Below are positions 45,832-54,900 of a stretch of 64,000 nucleotides of DNA, piece by piece. The translations under genes were made by a program, and so were the position numbers. The stretch is from assembly GCF_036346295.1 (NCBI RefSeq), contig NZ_CP107819.1, positions 5,766,001 to 5,830,000 of the forward strand. Reading direction: 5' to 3'. How positions within the stretch are numbered: the first letter of the stretch is position 1; each line of letters begins with the position of its first letter. Origin of the DNA: Streptomyces sp. NBC_00536 (GTDB lineage: Bacteria > Actinomycetota > Actinomycetes > Streptomycetales > Streptomycetaceae). A model generated the notes under the pieces. The model did not search any database. It saw only the letters and a list, made by a program, of their open reading frames with translations, and was not told the origin of the DNA.

Positions 45832-46387
45832 TGAGCACCCTTTCGAGCAGTGTCACGTCTGGCTGACCGCCGGCGGATTCGTCCCCGCCGGGCTGATGGA
45901 TGGCGACAAGGCCCGCCTCCGCCAGGTCGGCGACGAGGATTCGGGCGACGCCGAGGGGGATGGAGAGAAGAGCCGAGATCTCGGCGACCGACTTGATCTC
46001 GATGCAGAGCCGGCAGATGCGCTGGTGCTCGGGCAACTGCCCTTGCAGGCGCGAGGGGTCGGCCGTGGTGCTGACCAGCGCCTCGATGGCGAGCTGGTAG
46101 CGGGGCCGGGTCCGGCCGCCGGTCATGGCGTACGGACGCACCAGCGGGTTGTGTGCCTTGGGGGCCGGCGGCTGCGAAGGCCGCTGCGGCTGCTGGTGCT
46201 GCTGCGGAGTGTACGGCTGCTGCCGCTGCGGGGCCTGCGAGGGCCGGCCGTAGGGCTGCTGCGGGTAGGGCTGGTGCTCCGGCGCGGGCCGGCTGGGGGA
46301 GGAAGGGAAGTTGAAGCGGTTCTGGTCGTGCCCACCCTGCGGCTGCTGCGCGCCGCCATAAGGATGTCCTCCGTGGGGTGTTGTCAC
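45812..46387 (-). CDS. cvnC2: Conservon DUF742 protein CvnC (conservon 2)
   Basis: 191-aa protein with a Gln/Pro-rich low-complexity N-terminal ~80 residues (PQRQQPYTPQQHQQPQRPSQ) and a C-terminal DUF742 winged-helix-like domain: VRPYAMTGGRTRPRYQLAIE, PEHQRICRLCIEIKSVAEIS, IPLGVARILVADLAEAGLVA. GTG at 46387 follows GGAGGAAAC. Its 3' end overlaps cvnD by 20 nt. The N-terminal tail is much longer than in the conservon 1 copy. Acts as a component of the CvnABCD complex. Confidence 0.9.
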   Translation of the reverse strand: MTTPHGGHPYGGAQQPQGGHDQNRFNFPSSPSRPAPEHQPYPQQPYGRPSQAPQRQQPYTPQQHQQPQRPSQPPAPKAHNPLVRPYAMTGGRTRPRYQLAIEALVSTTADPSRLQGQLPEHQRICRLCIEIKSVAEISALLSIPLGVARILVADLAEAGLVAIHQPGGDESAGGQPDVTLLERVLSGLRKL

Positions 46388-46480
46388 GTTTCCTCCTCCG
46401 ACTCCAAGAACGCAGTACTCCCTGTGGAACCGCGCCACCGCACCCTATGGTGCGATGGCGCGAAACGCACTGCCTGTCTG

Positions 46481-46903
46481 CTAGTTGAGAAGACTGCCCT
46501 GCAGCTCCGCGCGCAGGTCCGGGGTGAGGACACTGCCCGCGCGATCCACCAGGAGGGCCATCTCGTAGCCCACCAGACCGATGTCGCACTCGGGGTGCGC
46601 GAGCACCGCGAGCGAGGATCCGTCGGAGACGGACATGAGGAAGAGGAACCCGCGGTCCATCTCCACCACCGTCTGGTTGACGGCGCCGCCCTCGAAGATG
46701 CGGGAGGCGCCGGCGGTCAGCGAGGTCAGCCCGGAGGCCACGGCCGCCAGCTGGTCGGCGCGGTCCCGCGGGAATCCTTCCGACATGGCCAGAAGGAGGC
46801 CGTCGGCGGAGACCACCACCGTGTGGGACACCCCGGGGGTGTTGTCCACGAAGTTCGTGATCAACCAGTTCAGGTTCTGTGCCGCCTGGCTCATCGGGCT
46901 CAC
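46481..46903 (-). CDS. cvnB2: Conservon roadblock/LC7 protein CvnB (conservon 2)
   Basis: 140-aa roadblock/LC7 domain protein: NLNWLITNFVDNTPGVSHTV, VVSADGLLLAMSEGFPRDRA, SLTAGASRIFEGGAVNQTVV, MDRGFLFLMSVSDGSSLAVL. In this family such proteins modulate the GTPase CvnD. I place the start at GTG 46903, one base after the cvnA stop, because AGGAG is 7 nt upstream; the homologous gene at 51950 has the same arrangement with TTG. ATG at 46894 is the conservative alternative. Almost identical in sequence to its conservon 1 counterpart. Confidence 0.92.
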   Translation of the reverse strand: MSPMSQAAQNLNWLITNFVDNTPGVSHTVVVSADGLLLAMSEGFPRDRADQLAAVASGLTSLTAGASRIFEGGAVNQTVVEMDRGFLFLMSVSDGSSLAVLAHPECDIGLVGYEMALLVDRAGSVLTPDLRAELQGSLLN

Positions 46904-46904
46904 A

Positions 46905-49900
46905 CTAACGCTCCTGGTCATAGCTGTTACTTGACTGCTCCGAACCCGCACTGCGCCCCTGCTCGACACCGCGGCGCAGGTTGCTCAGCCTGCCACGGAC
47001 GTCCTCCGGGGCACGGGAGACCTGGGGGCCGCCCTGCGGGGTCGATTCCGCCGTGCCCTCGACCAGGTTGGCCTTGGGCACTCGCCGAGGGAGACCGGAC
47101 GGGGTGACCCCGCCCGCCTTCGGCTCACGAAGCTTTCCGGCCTGCTGCCAGCGTTCGTCGTTGCGCGAACGCCAGGACTCGGGACCTTCCGCTTCCGCCG
47201 GGGCCGCCTCCGCTTCGGCGGACCGCTGCTGTCGCTGCGACCGCCCTTCGAAGAGGGATCCGGTGGATTCCTTTTCCTGCTGTGCCGGCTGCCACTGCTG
47301 CTGGCTGCCACGACGCGGCAGGCCCGCTCCGGTCAAGGTGTGACCGGCGTCGGCAGCGGTGTCCGGACGGTCGAAGCCTACGCGCTCCGGGGCCTGTTCG
47401 GCACCGGACGGTGATTCCGATTCGGTCCCGTAATCCTGCTGGTAAGCGGCCGGATGGGTGTTCTGTTCCGGCCACTGTGCCTGGTGGGACTGGACATCGT
47501 AGCCACCGTCGTAGGGCTGTTCGGTCTGCTGGGTGTCCTGGTACCCGGCTTCCGGATAGGCGTAACCATCCTGCTGGTACGTCTCGTATCCGGCCTGCTG
47601 GGGGTAGCCGTCCTGGGTTTCGTACGCGGCGGCCTCGTAGCCCTGCTCGGGCTGCTGCTCGTACCCCTGGTACGGCTGGTAGCCGTGTTCCGGCTGAGGT
47701 TCCGGATACTCCTGCTGCGACGGCTGGGCCGGCTGCTCCTGCTGCGGGAAGCCGACCTGCGCCTCCAGCGCGGCCCGGCGTTCGTCGCGGCCCAGCGAGC
47801 GGCCCACCGGGTCCAGCTGGCGCGGGGCGCCGTCCTGGCCCTCGCCCGGGCCCGGGCGGCGGTCGTACTGCGAGTCGTCGAAGCCGAGTTCGGCGGCCGT
47901 GCGCAGCGGAGCGCTCTGCTGGAGCTGGTGCTGCTGCGGAATCATCTGGGAGACCGTGAAGTCGTCCTCGGGTATGCCCTCGCCACCACCACCATGGGTG
48001 ATCGCGTCCGGGAGCATGACCAGCGAGGTCGTACCGGCCTGCTCGCCCGAGGGGCGCAGCTGGACCCGGATGCCGTGCCGGTCGGACAGCCGCCCGACCA
48101 CGAAGAGACCCATGCGCTGCGAGATCGCGGCGTCCACGGTCGGCGGGTTGGCCAGCTTGTGGTTGATGTCCGCGAAGTCCTCGGCGGTGAGGCCGATGCC
48201 CTTGTCGTGGATCTCGACCATGACGCGGCCGTCGGGCAGCCGGGTCGCGTTGACGCGGACCTTGGTCTGCGGGGAGGAGAAGGTGGTCGCGTTCTCCAGC
48301 AGCTCGGCGAGCAGGTGCACGAGGTCGGTCACGGCCTGGCCGTGGATCTCGGCCTCGGAGACGCCCGACAGCTCGATGCGCTCGTACTGCTCCACCTCGG
48401 AGGAGGCGGCGCGCAGGACGTCGACCAGCGGGACCGGCTGGTCCCAGCGGCGGCCCGGTTCCTCACCCGCGAGGATGAGGAGGTTCTCGCCGTTGCGGCG
48501 CATACGGGTGGCCAGGTGGTCCAGCCGGAAGAGGTTCTCCAGCTGGTCCGGGTCGGCCTCGTTGTTCTCCAGGTCGGTGATGAGGGTCAGCTGGCCCTCG
48601 ATCAGCGACTGGTTGCGCATGGAGAGGTTCGTGAAGATCGCGTTGACGTTGCCCCGCAGGAGCGCCTGCTCGGCGGCGAGCCGGACGGCCTCGCGGTGGA
48701 CCTGGTCGAAGGCGCGCGCGACCTCGCCGATCTCGTCGAGGGAGTCGATCGGGATCGGCACCACCCGGGTGTCGACCTTGCCCGGGTCGGTCCGCGAGAG
48801 CTGGTCGACCAGCATCGGCAGGCGCTGCTCGGCGATGTCGAACGCCCCGCTGCGCAGGCGGCGCATCGAGCGGCCCATCTGGCGGGCCATCATGCCCGCC
48901 AGGATGAAGGCGGCGAGCAGGGCCACGACGACGATGGCGCCGTTGGTGATGGCGGCGTTGCGGGCGTCGTCGGAGATGACGATGGTGTCGTTGACGGCCT
49001 TGTCGAGGAGGTCCTTCTCGATCTCGGCGTAACCGTCGAACTTCGCGGTGGCCGCGGCCTGCCAGGCCAGCGGGGTGGTCCCGTCGGCGGCCAGCTTGGT
49101 GTTCTTCGCACCGCTGGCTATCGCGTCGGTCATGCCCGTGAGGGCGGAGCCGTTGACGACGGGCGGCGCCTTGAAGGGGGTCCCGGCCTGCTGCGCCTGG
49201 GTCTGGGCCTCGGCGAGCTTCGCCGCGCCCAGGGCGGAGCGCTTGCCCATGACCTCCTTGAGCTGCTCCGTGTCCGCCTCGGTGCCGGCGGACACGTACT
49301 CGCCCACCGCGATCTCTTCGAGGTAGGCGTAGGAGGAGAAGGCGACCAGCTGGGCCTTGCGGACCTCTTCGCTCTCGTTCGGGCGGACCAGCAGGTGGGT
49401 GCCCACGGAGCGCTGGAGCGAGTTCGCGGCCTTGGCCAGCTCGATCGCGTAGACCATGCGGCCGTAGCTGGTGATGTTCCCGGTGCCCAGGCCCAGCTCG
49501 TTGGAGAACGACATCAGGTTGTGCTGGACCAGGACGTAGCCCTCTTCGGTCGGGATGGGCCCGGCCGACTTGGGGAGGTCCTTCTTCGCGGTCTCCGGAG
49601 CGGAGTACGCGGTCTTGCGGATCACCTCGAGCTTGGGCTCCTCCTCCTGGAAGAGCTGCAGGCGGCGTTCCAGGCCCTGCTTCTTCGGCATGCCCTTCAC
49701 GGCCTCGGCGAACTTCGCCTTGGCCGCGTCGGTCGCCGCGTAGGCCTTGGTGACGACCTCGCTGCTGCGCTCGCCCTTGAGGAGGGGGTCGGCCGTGAGG
49801 TCGCGCTCGTTCAGCAGCGCCTGGCCGTATTCGGCCGCCGCCTGGACGATGCGGGCGGTCTTCTCGGCGTCCTTCGCCTCGTTCCAGGTGTCGATGGACC

Positions 49901-50123
49901 CCTTCACCTGGAAGCCGCCCATGACCAGGCCGACGAGGACCGGGACGAGCAGGATCGCGTTCAGCTTGGTGGGCACCCGCCAGTTGCGGGGCGCGAACCT
50001 GCTGGTGCTGCCACCGCCGACGGGCGCGTCCAGGGGTACGTCGAAGGACGCCCCCGCACGCGGCGGCGGGGTGAAGTTGCCGCGCGCGGGTTCCTCCGCG
50101 GGGCTCGAATTGCTTCGCCTCAC
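46905..50123 (-). CDS. cvnA2: Conservon sensor histidine-kinase-like protein CvnA (conservon 2)
   Basis: 1072-aa membrane sensor. Two membrane segments (~53-71 and ~388-410) flank an extracytoplasmic nitrate/nitrite-sensing (NIT)-like domain; then a HAMP-like linker, a helical region (VHREAVRLAAEQALLRGNVN), and a HATPase_c domain (~600-712) with HLLAELLENATTFSS and VEIHDKGIGL. A canonical phospho-accepting His motif is not obvious. The last ~350 residues are disordered, with a Tyr/Gln-rich tract (EHGYQPYQGYEQQPEQGYEA and onward) and a conserved tip TPSGLPRRVPKANLVEGTA also seen in CvnA1. GTG start at 50123. It stops one base before cvnB. Confidence 0.93.
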   Translation of the reverse strand: MRRSNSSPAEEPARGNFTPPPRAGASFDVPLDAPVGGGSTSRFAPRNWRVPTKLNAILLVPVLVGLVMGGFQVKGSIDTWNEAKDAEKTARIVQAAAEYGQALLNERDLTADPLLKGERSSEVVTKAYAATDAAKAKFAEAVKGMPKKQGLERRLQLFQEEEPKLEVIRKTAYSAPETAKKDLPKSAGPIPTEEGYVLVQHNLMSFSNELGLGTGNITSYGRMVYAIELAKAANSLQRSVGTHLLVRPNESEEVRKAQLVAFSSYAYLEEIAVGEYVSAGTEADTEQLKEVMGKRSALGAAKLAEAQTQAQQAGTPFKAPPVVNGSALTGMTDAIASGAKNTKLAADGTTPLAWQAAATAKFDGYAEIEKDLLDKAVNDTIVISDDARNAAITNGAIVVVALLAAFILAGMMARQMGRSMRRLRSGAFDIAEQRLPMLVDQLSRTDPGKVDTRVVPIPIDSLDEIGEVARAFDQVHREAVRLAAEQALLRGNVNAIFTNLSMRNQSLIEGQLTLITDLENNEADPDQLENLFRLDHLATRMRRNGENLLILAGEEPGRRWDQPVPLVDVLRAASSEVEQYERIELSGVSEAEIHGQAVTDLVHLLAELLENATTFSSPQTKVRVNATRLPDGRVMVEIHDKGIGLTAEDFADINHKLANPPTVDAAISQRMGLFVVGRLSDRHGIRVQLRPSGEQAGTTSLVMLPDAITHGGGGEGIPEDDFTVSQMIPQQHQLQQSAPLRTAAELGFDDSQYDRRPGPGEGQDGAPRQLDPVGRSLGRDERRAALEAQVGFPQQEQPAQPSQQEYPEPQPEHGYQPYQGYEQQPEQGYEAAAYETQDGYPQQAGYETYQQDGYAYPEAGYQDTQQTEQPYDGGYDVQSHQAQWPEQNTHPAAYQQDYGTESESPSGAEQAPERVGFDRPDTAADAGHTLTGAGLPRRGSQQQWQPAQQEKESTGSLFEGRSQRQQRSAEAEAAPAEAEGPESWRSRNDERWQQAGKLREPKAGGVTPSGLPRRVPKANLVEGTAESTPQGGPQVSRAPEDVRGRLSNLRRGVEQGRSAGSEQSSNSYDQER

Positions 50124-50415
50124 TCGACCAACAACCTCTCGGCGGTGCTACTAGCTAGTTCGTTGATTCCAGCACGGGTAACGGCCGTGTTCCAAACAGT
50201 TGAATCCGGCCATACCCAGAGCCTTATGCCCCGCATAAACCGGACATAAAGAGCAACCGACGGGAGAAAAGGGGCGAGTTGTGAGCGGAGCGGAACCGCC
50301 CGAACGCACCGCGTGGCCGTAGGAGGCCAATTCTCTGTCGAAACGTTATGAAAAGAGAGGGCGGGCCGTGTCGCATGACACAGCCCGCCCTGAAACCTCC
50401 GGGGAGACACCCGTG
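50124..50415. other. Intergenic region between the two conservons
   Basis: About 290 bp between the start of cvnA2 and the stop of cvnD1 (both leftward genes). It holds the conservon 1 terminator at 50351-50391 and an AT-richer stretch (50200-50260) with three CATAA-type repeats that probably contains the conservon 2 promoter; no -35/-10 pair could be fixed. Confidence 0.6.
50351..50391 (-). terminator. Terminator of conservon 1
   Basis: Arms 50358-50372 and 50377-50391 pair at 14 of 15 positions around GCAT; on the minus strand the stem is followed by CTCTTTT. Located 25 nt downstream of the cvnD1 stop. Confidence 0.85.
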
Positions 50416-51003
50416 TTACTTGAGGCGCGCCATCAGCGCGTGCTCGACGAGCGTGATCAGCGCACTCTTGGCGTCCGCGCGGTGGCGGGCGTCCGTCGTG
50501 ATGATCGGGGCATCCGGTCCGATCTGCAGGGCCTCGCGGACCTCTTCGGGGGTGTACGGCTGGTGCCCCTCGAAGCCGTTGAGCGCGACGACGAAGGGGA
50601 GCCCGCTGTTCTCGAAGTAGTCGACGGCCGGGAAGCAGTCGGCGAGACGGCGGGTGTCCACGAGCACGATCGCGCCGATGGCGCCGCGCACGAGGTCGTC
50701 CCACATGAACCAGAAGCGGTCCTGGCCCGGCGTACCGAAGAGGTACAGGATCAGGTCCTGGTCCAGGGTGATGCGGCCGAAGTCCATGGCGACCGTGGTG
50801 GTCGTCTTGTCCCCGGTGTGGGTCAGGTCGTCGATCCCCGCGCTCGCGCTGGTCATCACGGCCTCGGTGCGCAGCGGGTTGATCTCGGAGACGGCGCCCA
50901 CGAACGTGGTCTTGCCCACGCCGAAGCCACCCGCCACCACGATCTTCGCGGAAGTGGTGGAGCGAGTCGCTCCGCCACCGCCGCTAGAGCTTGCGAAGTC
51001 CAC
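50416..51003 (-). CDS. cvnD1: Conservon Ras-like GTP-binding protein CvnD (conservon 1)
   Basis: 195-aa GTPase, 191 residues identical to the copy at 45244-45831 (differences: Val/Ile, Ile/Val, Asp/Glu, Arg/Lys, all conservative). Same G1 (GGFGVGKTTF), G3 (GTPGQDRFWFMW) and loop composition. Start overlaps the cvnC1 end by 20 nt. The high identity suggests that the two GTPases could be interchangeable between the two complexes unless specificity lies in the A and C partners. Confidence 0.93.
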   Translation of the reverse strand: MDFASSSGGGGATRSTTSAKIVVAGGFGVGKTTFVGAVSEINPLRTEAVMTSASAGIDDLTHTGDKTTTTVAMDFGRITLDQDLILYLFGTPGQDRFWFMWDDLVRGAIGAIVLVDTRRLADCFPAVDYFENSGLPFVVALNGFEGHQPYTPEEVREALQIGPDAPIITTDARHRADAKSALITLVEHALMARLK

Positions 51004-51379
51004 TGAGCACCCTTTCGAGCAGCGTTACATCCGGCGTGCCGCCGGCCTCTCCATTGCCCGGCTGGTGGATGGCCACCATTCCGGCCTCCGCCAGGTCGGC
51101 GACGAGGATCCGGGCGACACCGAGCGGCATCGACAGCAGTGCGGACACTTCCGCGACCGACTTGACCTCGCGGCACAGTGTGCAGATGCGCTGGTGCTCG
51201 GGAAGCAGGCCCGACAGGTGCATCGGATCGGCGGTGGTGCTGACCAGCGCCTCTATGGCGAGCTGGTAGCGGGGCCGGGTCCGGCCACCGGTCATCGCGT
51301 AGGGGCGGACCAGCGGCTGGTCGCCTTCCGAGTACGACGGATCGCCGTAGTGATCGGAATAGGCGGGGGGCGGGGTCAT
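50984..51379 (-). CDS. cvnC1: Conservon DUF742 protein CvnC (conservon 1)
   Basis: 131-aa DUF742 protein. The core VRPYAMTGGRTRPRYQLAIE, PEHQRICTLCREVKSVAEVS, MPLGVARILVADLAEAGMVA parallels CvnC2, but the N-terminal tail is short (MTPPPAYSDHYGDPSYSEGD) and lacks the Gln/Pro tract. ATG at 51379 follows GGAGGATCC; the frame is open to 51589 but that stretch is the cvnB-cvnC spacer. About 150 bp separate it from cvnB1. Confidence 0.9.
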   Translation of the reverse strand: MTPPPAYSDHYGDPSYSEGDQPLVRPYAMTGGRTRPRYQLAIEALVSTTADPMHLSGLLPEHQRICTLCREVKSVAEVSALLSMPLGVARILVADLAEAGMVAIHQPGNGEAGGTPDVTLLERVLSGLRKL

Positions 51380-51527
51380 GGATCCTCCGGGCTGGACAGC
51401 AGTGGTCAACGTGCCGTCCGACGGGGCCGGTGGGGGGACGGGATGACGGCCAAACGGCGGTACTGGTTTCCGGGGCGGGGCCCCGGTCTCCCGGCCGGCA
51501 GTACCCGCCGGCCGGGAGATCTGGACG

Positions 51528-51950
51528 TCAGATGAGGAGGCTGCCCTGCAGCTCCGCGCGCAGGTCCGGGGTGAGGACGCTGCCCGCACGGTCCACGAGG
51601 AGGGCCATTTCGTAGCCCACGAGGCCGATGTCGCACTCGGGGTGCGCGAGTACGGCCAGCGAGGATCCGTCGGAGACGGACATGAGGAAGAGGAATCCCC
51701 GGTCCATCTCCACCACCGTCTGGTTGACGGCGCCGCCCTCGAAGATGCGGGAGGCGCCGGCGGTCAGCGAGGTCAGCCCGGAGGCCACCGCGGCGAGCTG
51801 GTCGGCCCGGTCCCGCGGGAACCCCTCGGACATGGCCAGAAGGAGGCCGTCGGCGGAGACCACCACGGTGTGGGACACCCCGGGGGTGTTGTCCACGAAG
51901 TTCGTGATCAACCAGTTCAGGTTCTGTGCCGCCTGGCTCATCGAACTCAA
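51528..51950 (-). CDS. cvnB1: Conservon roadblock/LC7 protein CvnB (conservon 1)
   Basis: 140-aa roadblock/LC7 protein, identical to CvnB2 from MSQAAQNLNWL onward except for the last residue (Ile instead of Asn). The TTG at 51950 directly abuts the cvnA1 stop and has AGGAG 6 nt upstream; this TTG-AGT-TCG-ATG beginning parallels GTG-AGC-CCG-ATG in conservon 2, so translational coupling to cvnA seems conserved. ATG at 51941 is the alternative start. Confidence 0.92.
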   Translation of the reverse strand: MSSMSQAAQNLNWLITNFVDNTPGVSHTVVVSADGLLLAMSEGFPRDRADQLAAVASGLTSLTAGASRIFEGGAVNQTVVEMDRGFLFLMSVSDGSSLAVLAHPECDIGLVGYEMALLVDRAGSVLTPDLRAELQGSLLI

Positions 51951-54900
51951 CTATCGCTCCTGCTGGTAAGTGGGGTCGATGTGGTAACTGCCGGTCGCCG
52001 GTCCGGTGGTGCCGGCCTGACGGCCCTGCTGGATACCGCGTCGGAGGTTGGTGAGCCGACCGCGGACGTCGTCGGGTGCGCGCGAGACCTGCGGGCCCGC
52101 CTGGGCCTCGGCCTGCTGCTGCGCGGTACCCGCGACGAGATTGGCCCGGGGCACCCTGCGGGGCAGGCCCGAGGTGGTGATCCCGCCCGCGGCGGGCTGG
52201 CGCACGCGCTCGGCCTGCCGCATCAGCTCGTCGTTGGGGGAGGAGCGCCAGCTCACCGTGGGCGAGCCGGGTGCGGGGTTCTGCCCGGGCTGCTCGGCCG
52301 CACGCTCCTGGCCGCGCTGCGGCAGCGGCTGCTGCGGGCGCTGCGGGGAAGCGGGAACCGGCGTGGGGCCGGTCGGCAGCCCCTGCTGCGGCTGCTGGGG
52401 TACGGCCGGTGCCTGACCGGGGGGCTGCTCGCCCTCCTGGCGGAACCAGTTCGACTCCAGGTTGTCGAAGAGCGGGGTCCGGCCGTCACCCAGCTGCTGG
52501 GCCGGAGGCAGTGCCTGCGGCTGCTGGGGCTGGTACTGCTGCGGAGCCTGCTGCGCCGGGAGGGCCTGCTGGGCGCCCTGGTTGCCGTACCCGCCGACGC
52601 CGGGGCCACCGGGACCGCCGGTCCGCGGGGCCGCGAAGTCGGGCCGCGCGAACTGGCCGGTGGCGGAGGGGTCCTGGGGCCCGCGTATGTCGGCCCGCTC
52701 GAACTGACCCGTCCCGGACTGCGGGAAGTCGGGGCGCGCGAACTGGCCGGTGGACGCCGGGTCCTGGGGGCCGGGGAACTCCGGACGGGCGAACTGGCCC
52801 GTGCTGGAGGGGTCCTGGGCGGCCGGGAAGGCGGGCCGGGCGAACTGGCCGGTGCCGGAGGGGTCCTGGGCGCCGCGCAGGTCCGCCACCGGGTACTGGC
52901 CGGTGGACGCGGGGTCCTGGGGGCCGGGGAACTCCGGACGGGCGAACTGGCCCGTGGTGGAGGCGTCACCGGTGCGGGGCATCGGGGCGTTGAAGTCCGG
53001 GCGGGCGAACTCGGCCGTGGAGCCGGGGCCCTGGACCTCGTCGTGCCCGCGCGGTACGTCCTGACCGCCCCGGCGGCCCGGGTCGGCGCCCCAGCTCGTG
53101 GCCGGGGGAAGACCGGCGGACGCGGCGGTCCCGGCGCCCGGAAGCTCCGGACGCGGAGCGCCGCCGCGCGGCGGCAGCTGCGGCCGCACCCGCGGGGTCA
53201 CCGGCGCGCCCTGGCCCTGACCGGGCTGACCCGGCGCCTGGGACTGCGGACGCTCGAAGCCGTGGTTGCCCTGCGGTCCGCCGGGCGTCGTGCCGGGCCC
53301 GAACGGGTCGCTCTGCGGGAAGGCCGCGGTACCGGACTGCGTGGCACCGTTCGGCGCGCCGCCCGGACGGGCCTGGGGCCCGCCCGCCGCACCGCGACCG
53401 GCCACCGGCGCACCCGCGCCGAAGGCGCCCTGGCCCTGCGGGGCCTGGCCGCGGCCGCCCTGCTGCTGACCCCGGCCGCCCTGCTGGTTCTGCTGGCCCT
53501 GCTGTCCCTGGGGACGCTGCTGGCCGGAGTTCTCGCGGCCGGGCAGCGCGGCACGCTGACCGCCGCCGGTGACCTGGCCGCGCTGCGGGGCCGCGCCCAC
53601 CGGGGGACGGGCTCCCTGACCCGCGACCGCGCCCTGCTGGCCGGCCGCACCCGGGATGCCCGGGCCGCCCTGGCCCGGCATCGGAGCGGGCTTCTTGCCG
53701 CCCTGGGCCACATCGACCGGGAGCATGACGAGTGCCGTCGTACCGCCCGAGTCGGAGGGGCGCAGCTGGATGCGGATGCCGTGTCGCAGGGACAGGCGGC
53801 CGACCACGAACAGACCCATGCGGCGCGAGACCGAGACGTCCACGGTCGGCGGCGAGGCGAGCCGCTCGTTGATCGCGGCCAGGTCCTCGGGGGACAGGCC
53901 GATGCCGGTGTCGTGGATCTCGACCAGCACGCGGCCGTCGGGCAGCGCGTGACCGGTCACCTTGACCTTGGTCTGCGGGGAGGAGAACGAGGTGGCGTTC
54001 TCCAGCAGCTCGGCGAGCAGGTGCACGAGGTCGTTGACGACGCGGCCGGCGACGTCGGTGCCGGGCACCGACGAGAGTTCGATGCGCTCGTACTGCTCCA
54101 CCTCGGACGCCGCGGCGCGGAGCACGTCGACGAGCGGGACGGGGCGGGTCCACCGGCGGCCCGGCTCCTCGCCCGCGAGGACGAGGAGGTTTTCGCCGTT
54201 ACGGCGCATGCGGGTCGCGAGGTGGTCGAGCTTGAAGAGCGAGGACAGCTGGTCCGGGTCGGCCTCGCGCGACTCCAGCTCGGAGATGAGCGAGAGCTGG
54301 CGCTGGATGAGGCCCTGCGAACGGCGCGAGAGGTTGGTGAACATCGCGTTGACGTTGCCCCGGAGGAGGGCCTGCTCGGCGGCGAGGCGGACGGCCTCGC
54401 GGTGCACGTCGTCGAAGGCCGCGGCCACCTGGCCGATCTCGTCGCGCGAGTGCACACCGACCGACTCCACGGAGGTGTCGACGTCCTGCGGGTCGGTCTC
54501 GGAGAGCTGCTTGACGAGCTCGGGCAGACGTTCCTGGGCGACCCGGGTCGCGGTGTCCTGCAGGCGGCGCAGCGAGCGGATCATCGAGCGGGCCATGACG
54601 AAGGCGCCGACGAGGGAGACACCGAGGACGAGGAGGATCAGCGCACCGTTGATGATGGCGTCCTGCTGCGACTGGGTCTTGAGCTCGCGGGCCTTCTGCT
54701 CCATGTCGTCGAGCAGGGTCAGCTCGATGACCTTCATGGCCGCGAGCTTGGTGTCGTCGGCGTCGTACCAGTCCATCCAGGACCGGTTCTTCTCCTTGCC
54801 GAACTGCCCCTCGGTGGTCAGCACGCGGCGGGCGTAGTGGTCGGCGGTGCCGATCTCGCTGTTGCCGTCGCCGAGCGACTGGAGGAGTTCCTCGGGCTTG

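Noticed and set aside
52620..53020. Possible CRISPR-like direct repeats
   Set aside because: Units are in-frame protein repeats of cvnA1 without spacers of unrelated sequence, so not a CRISPR array.
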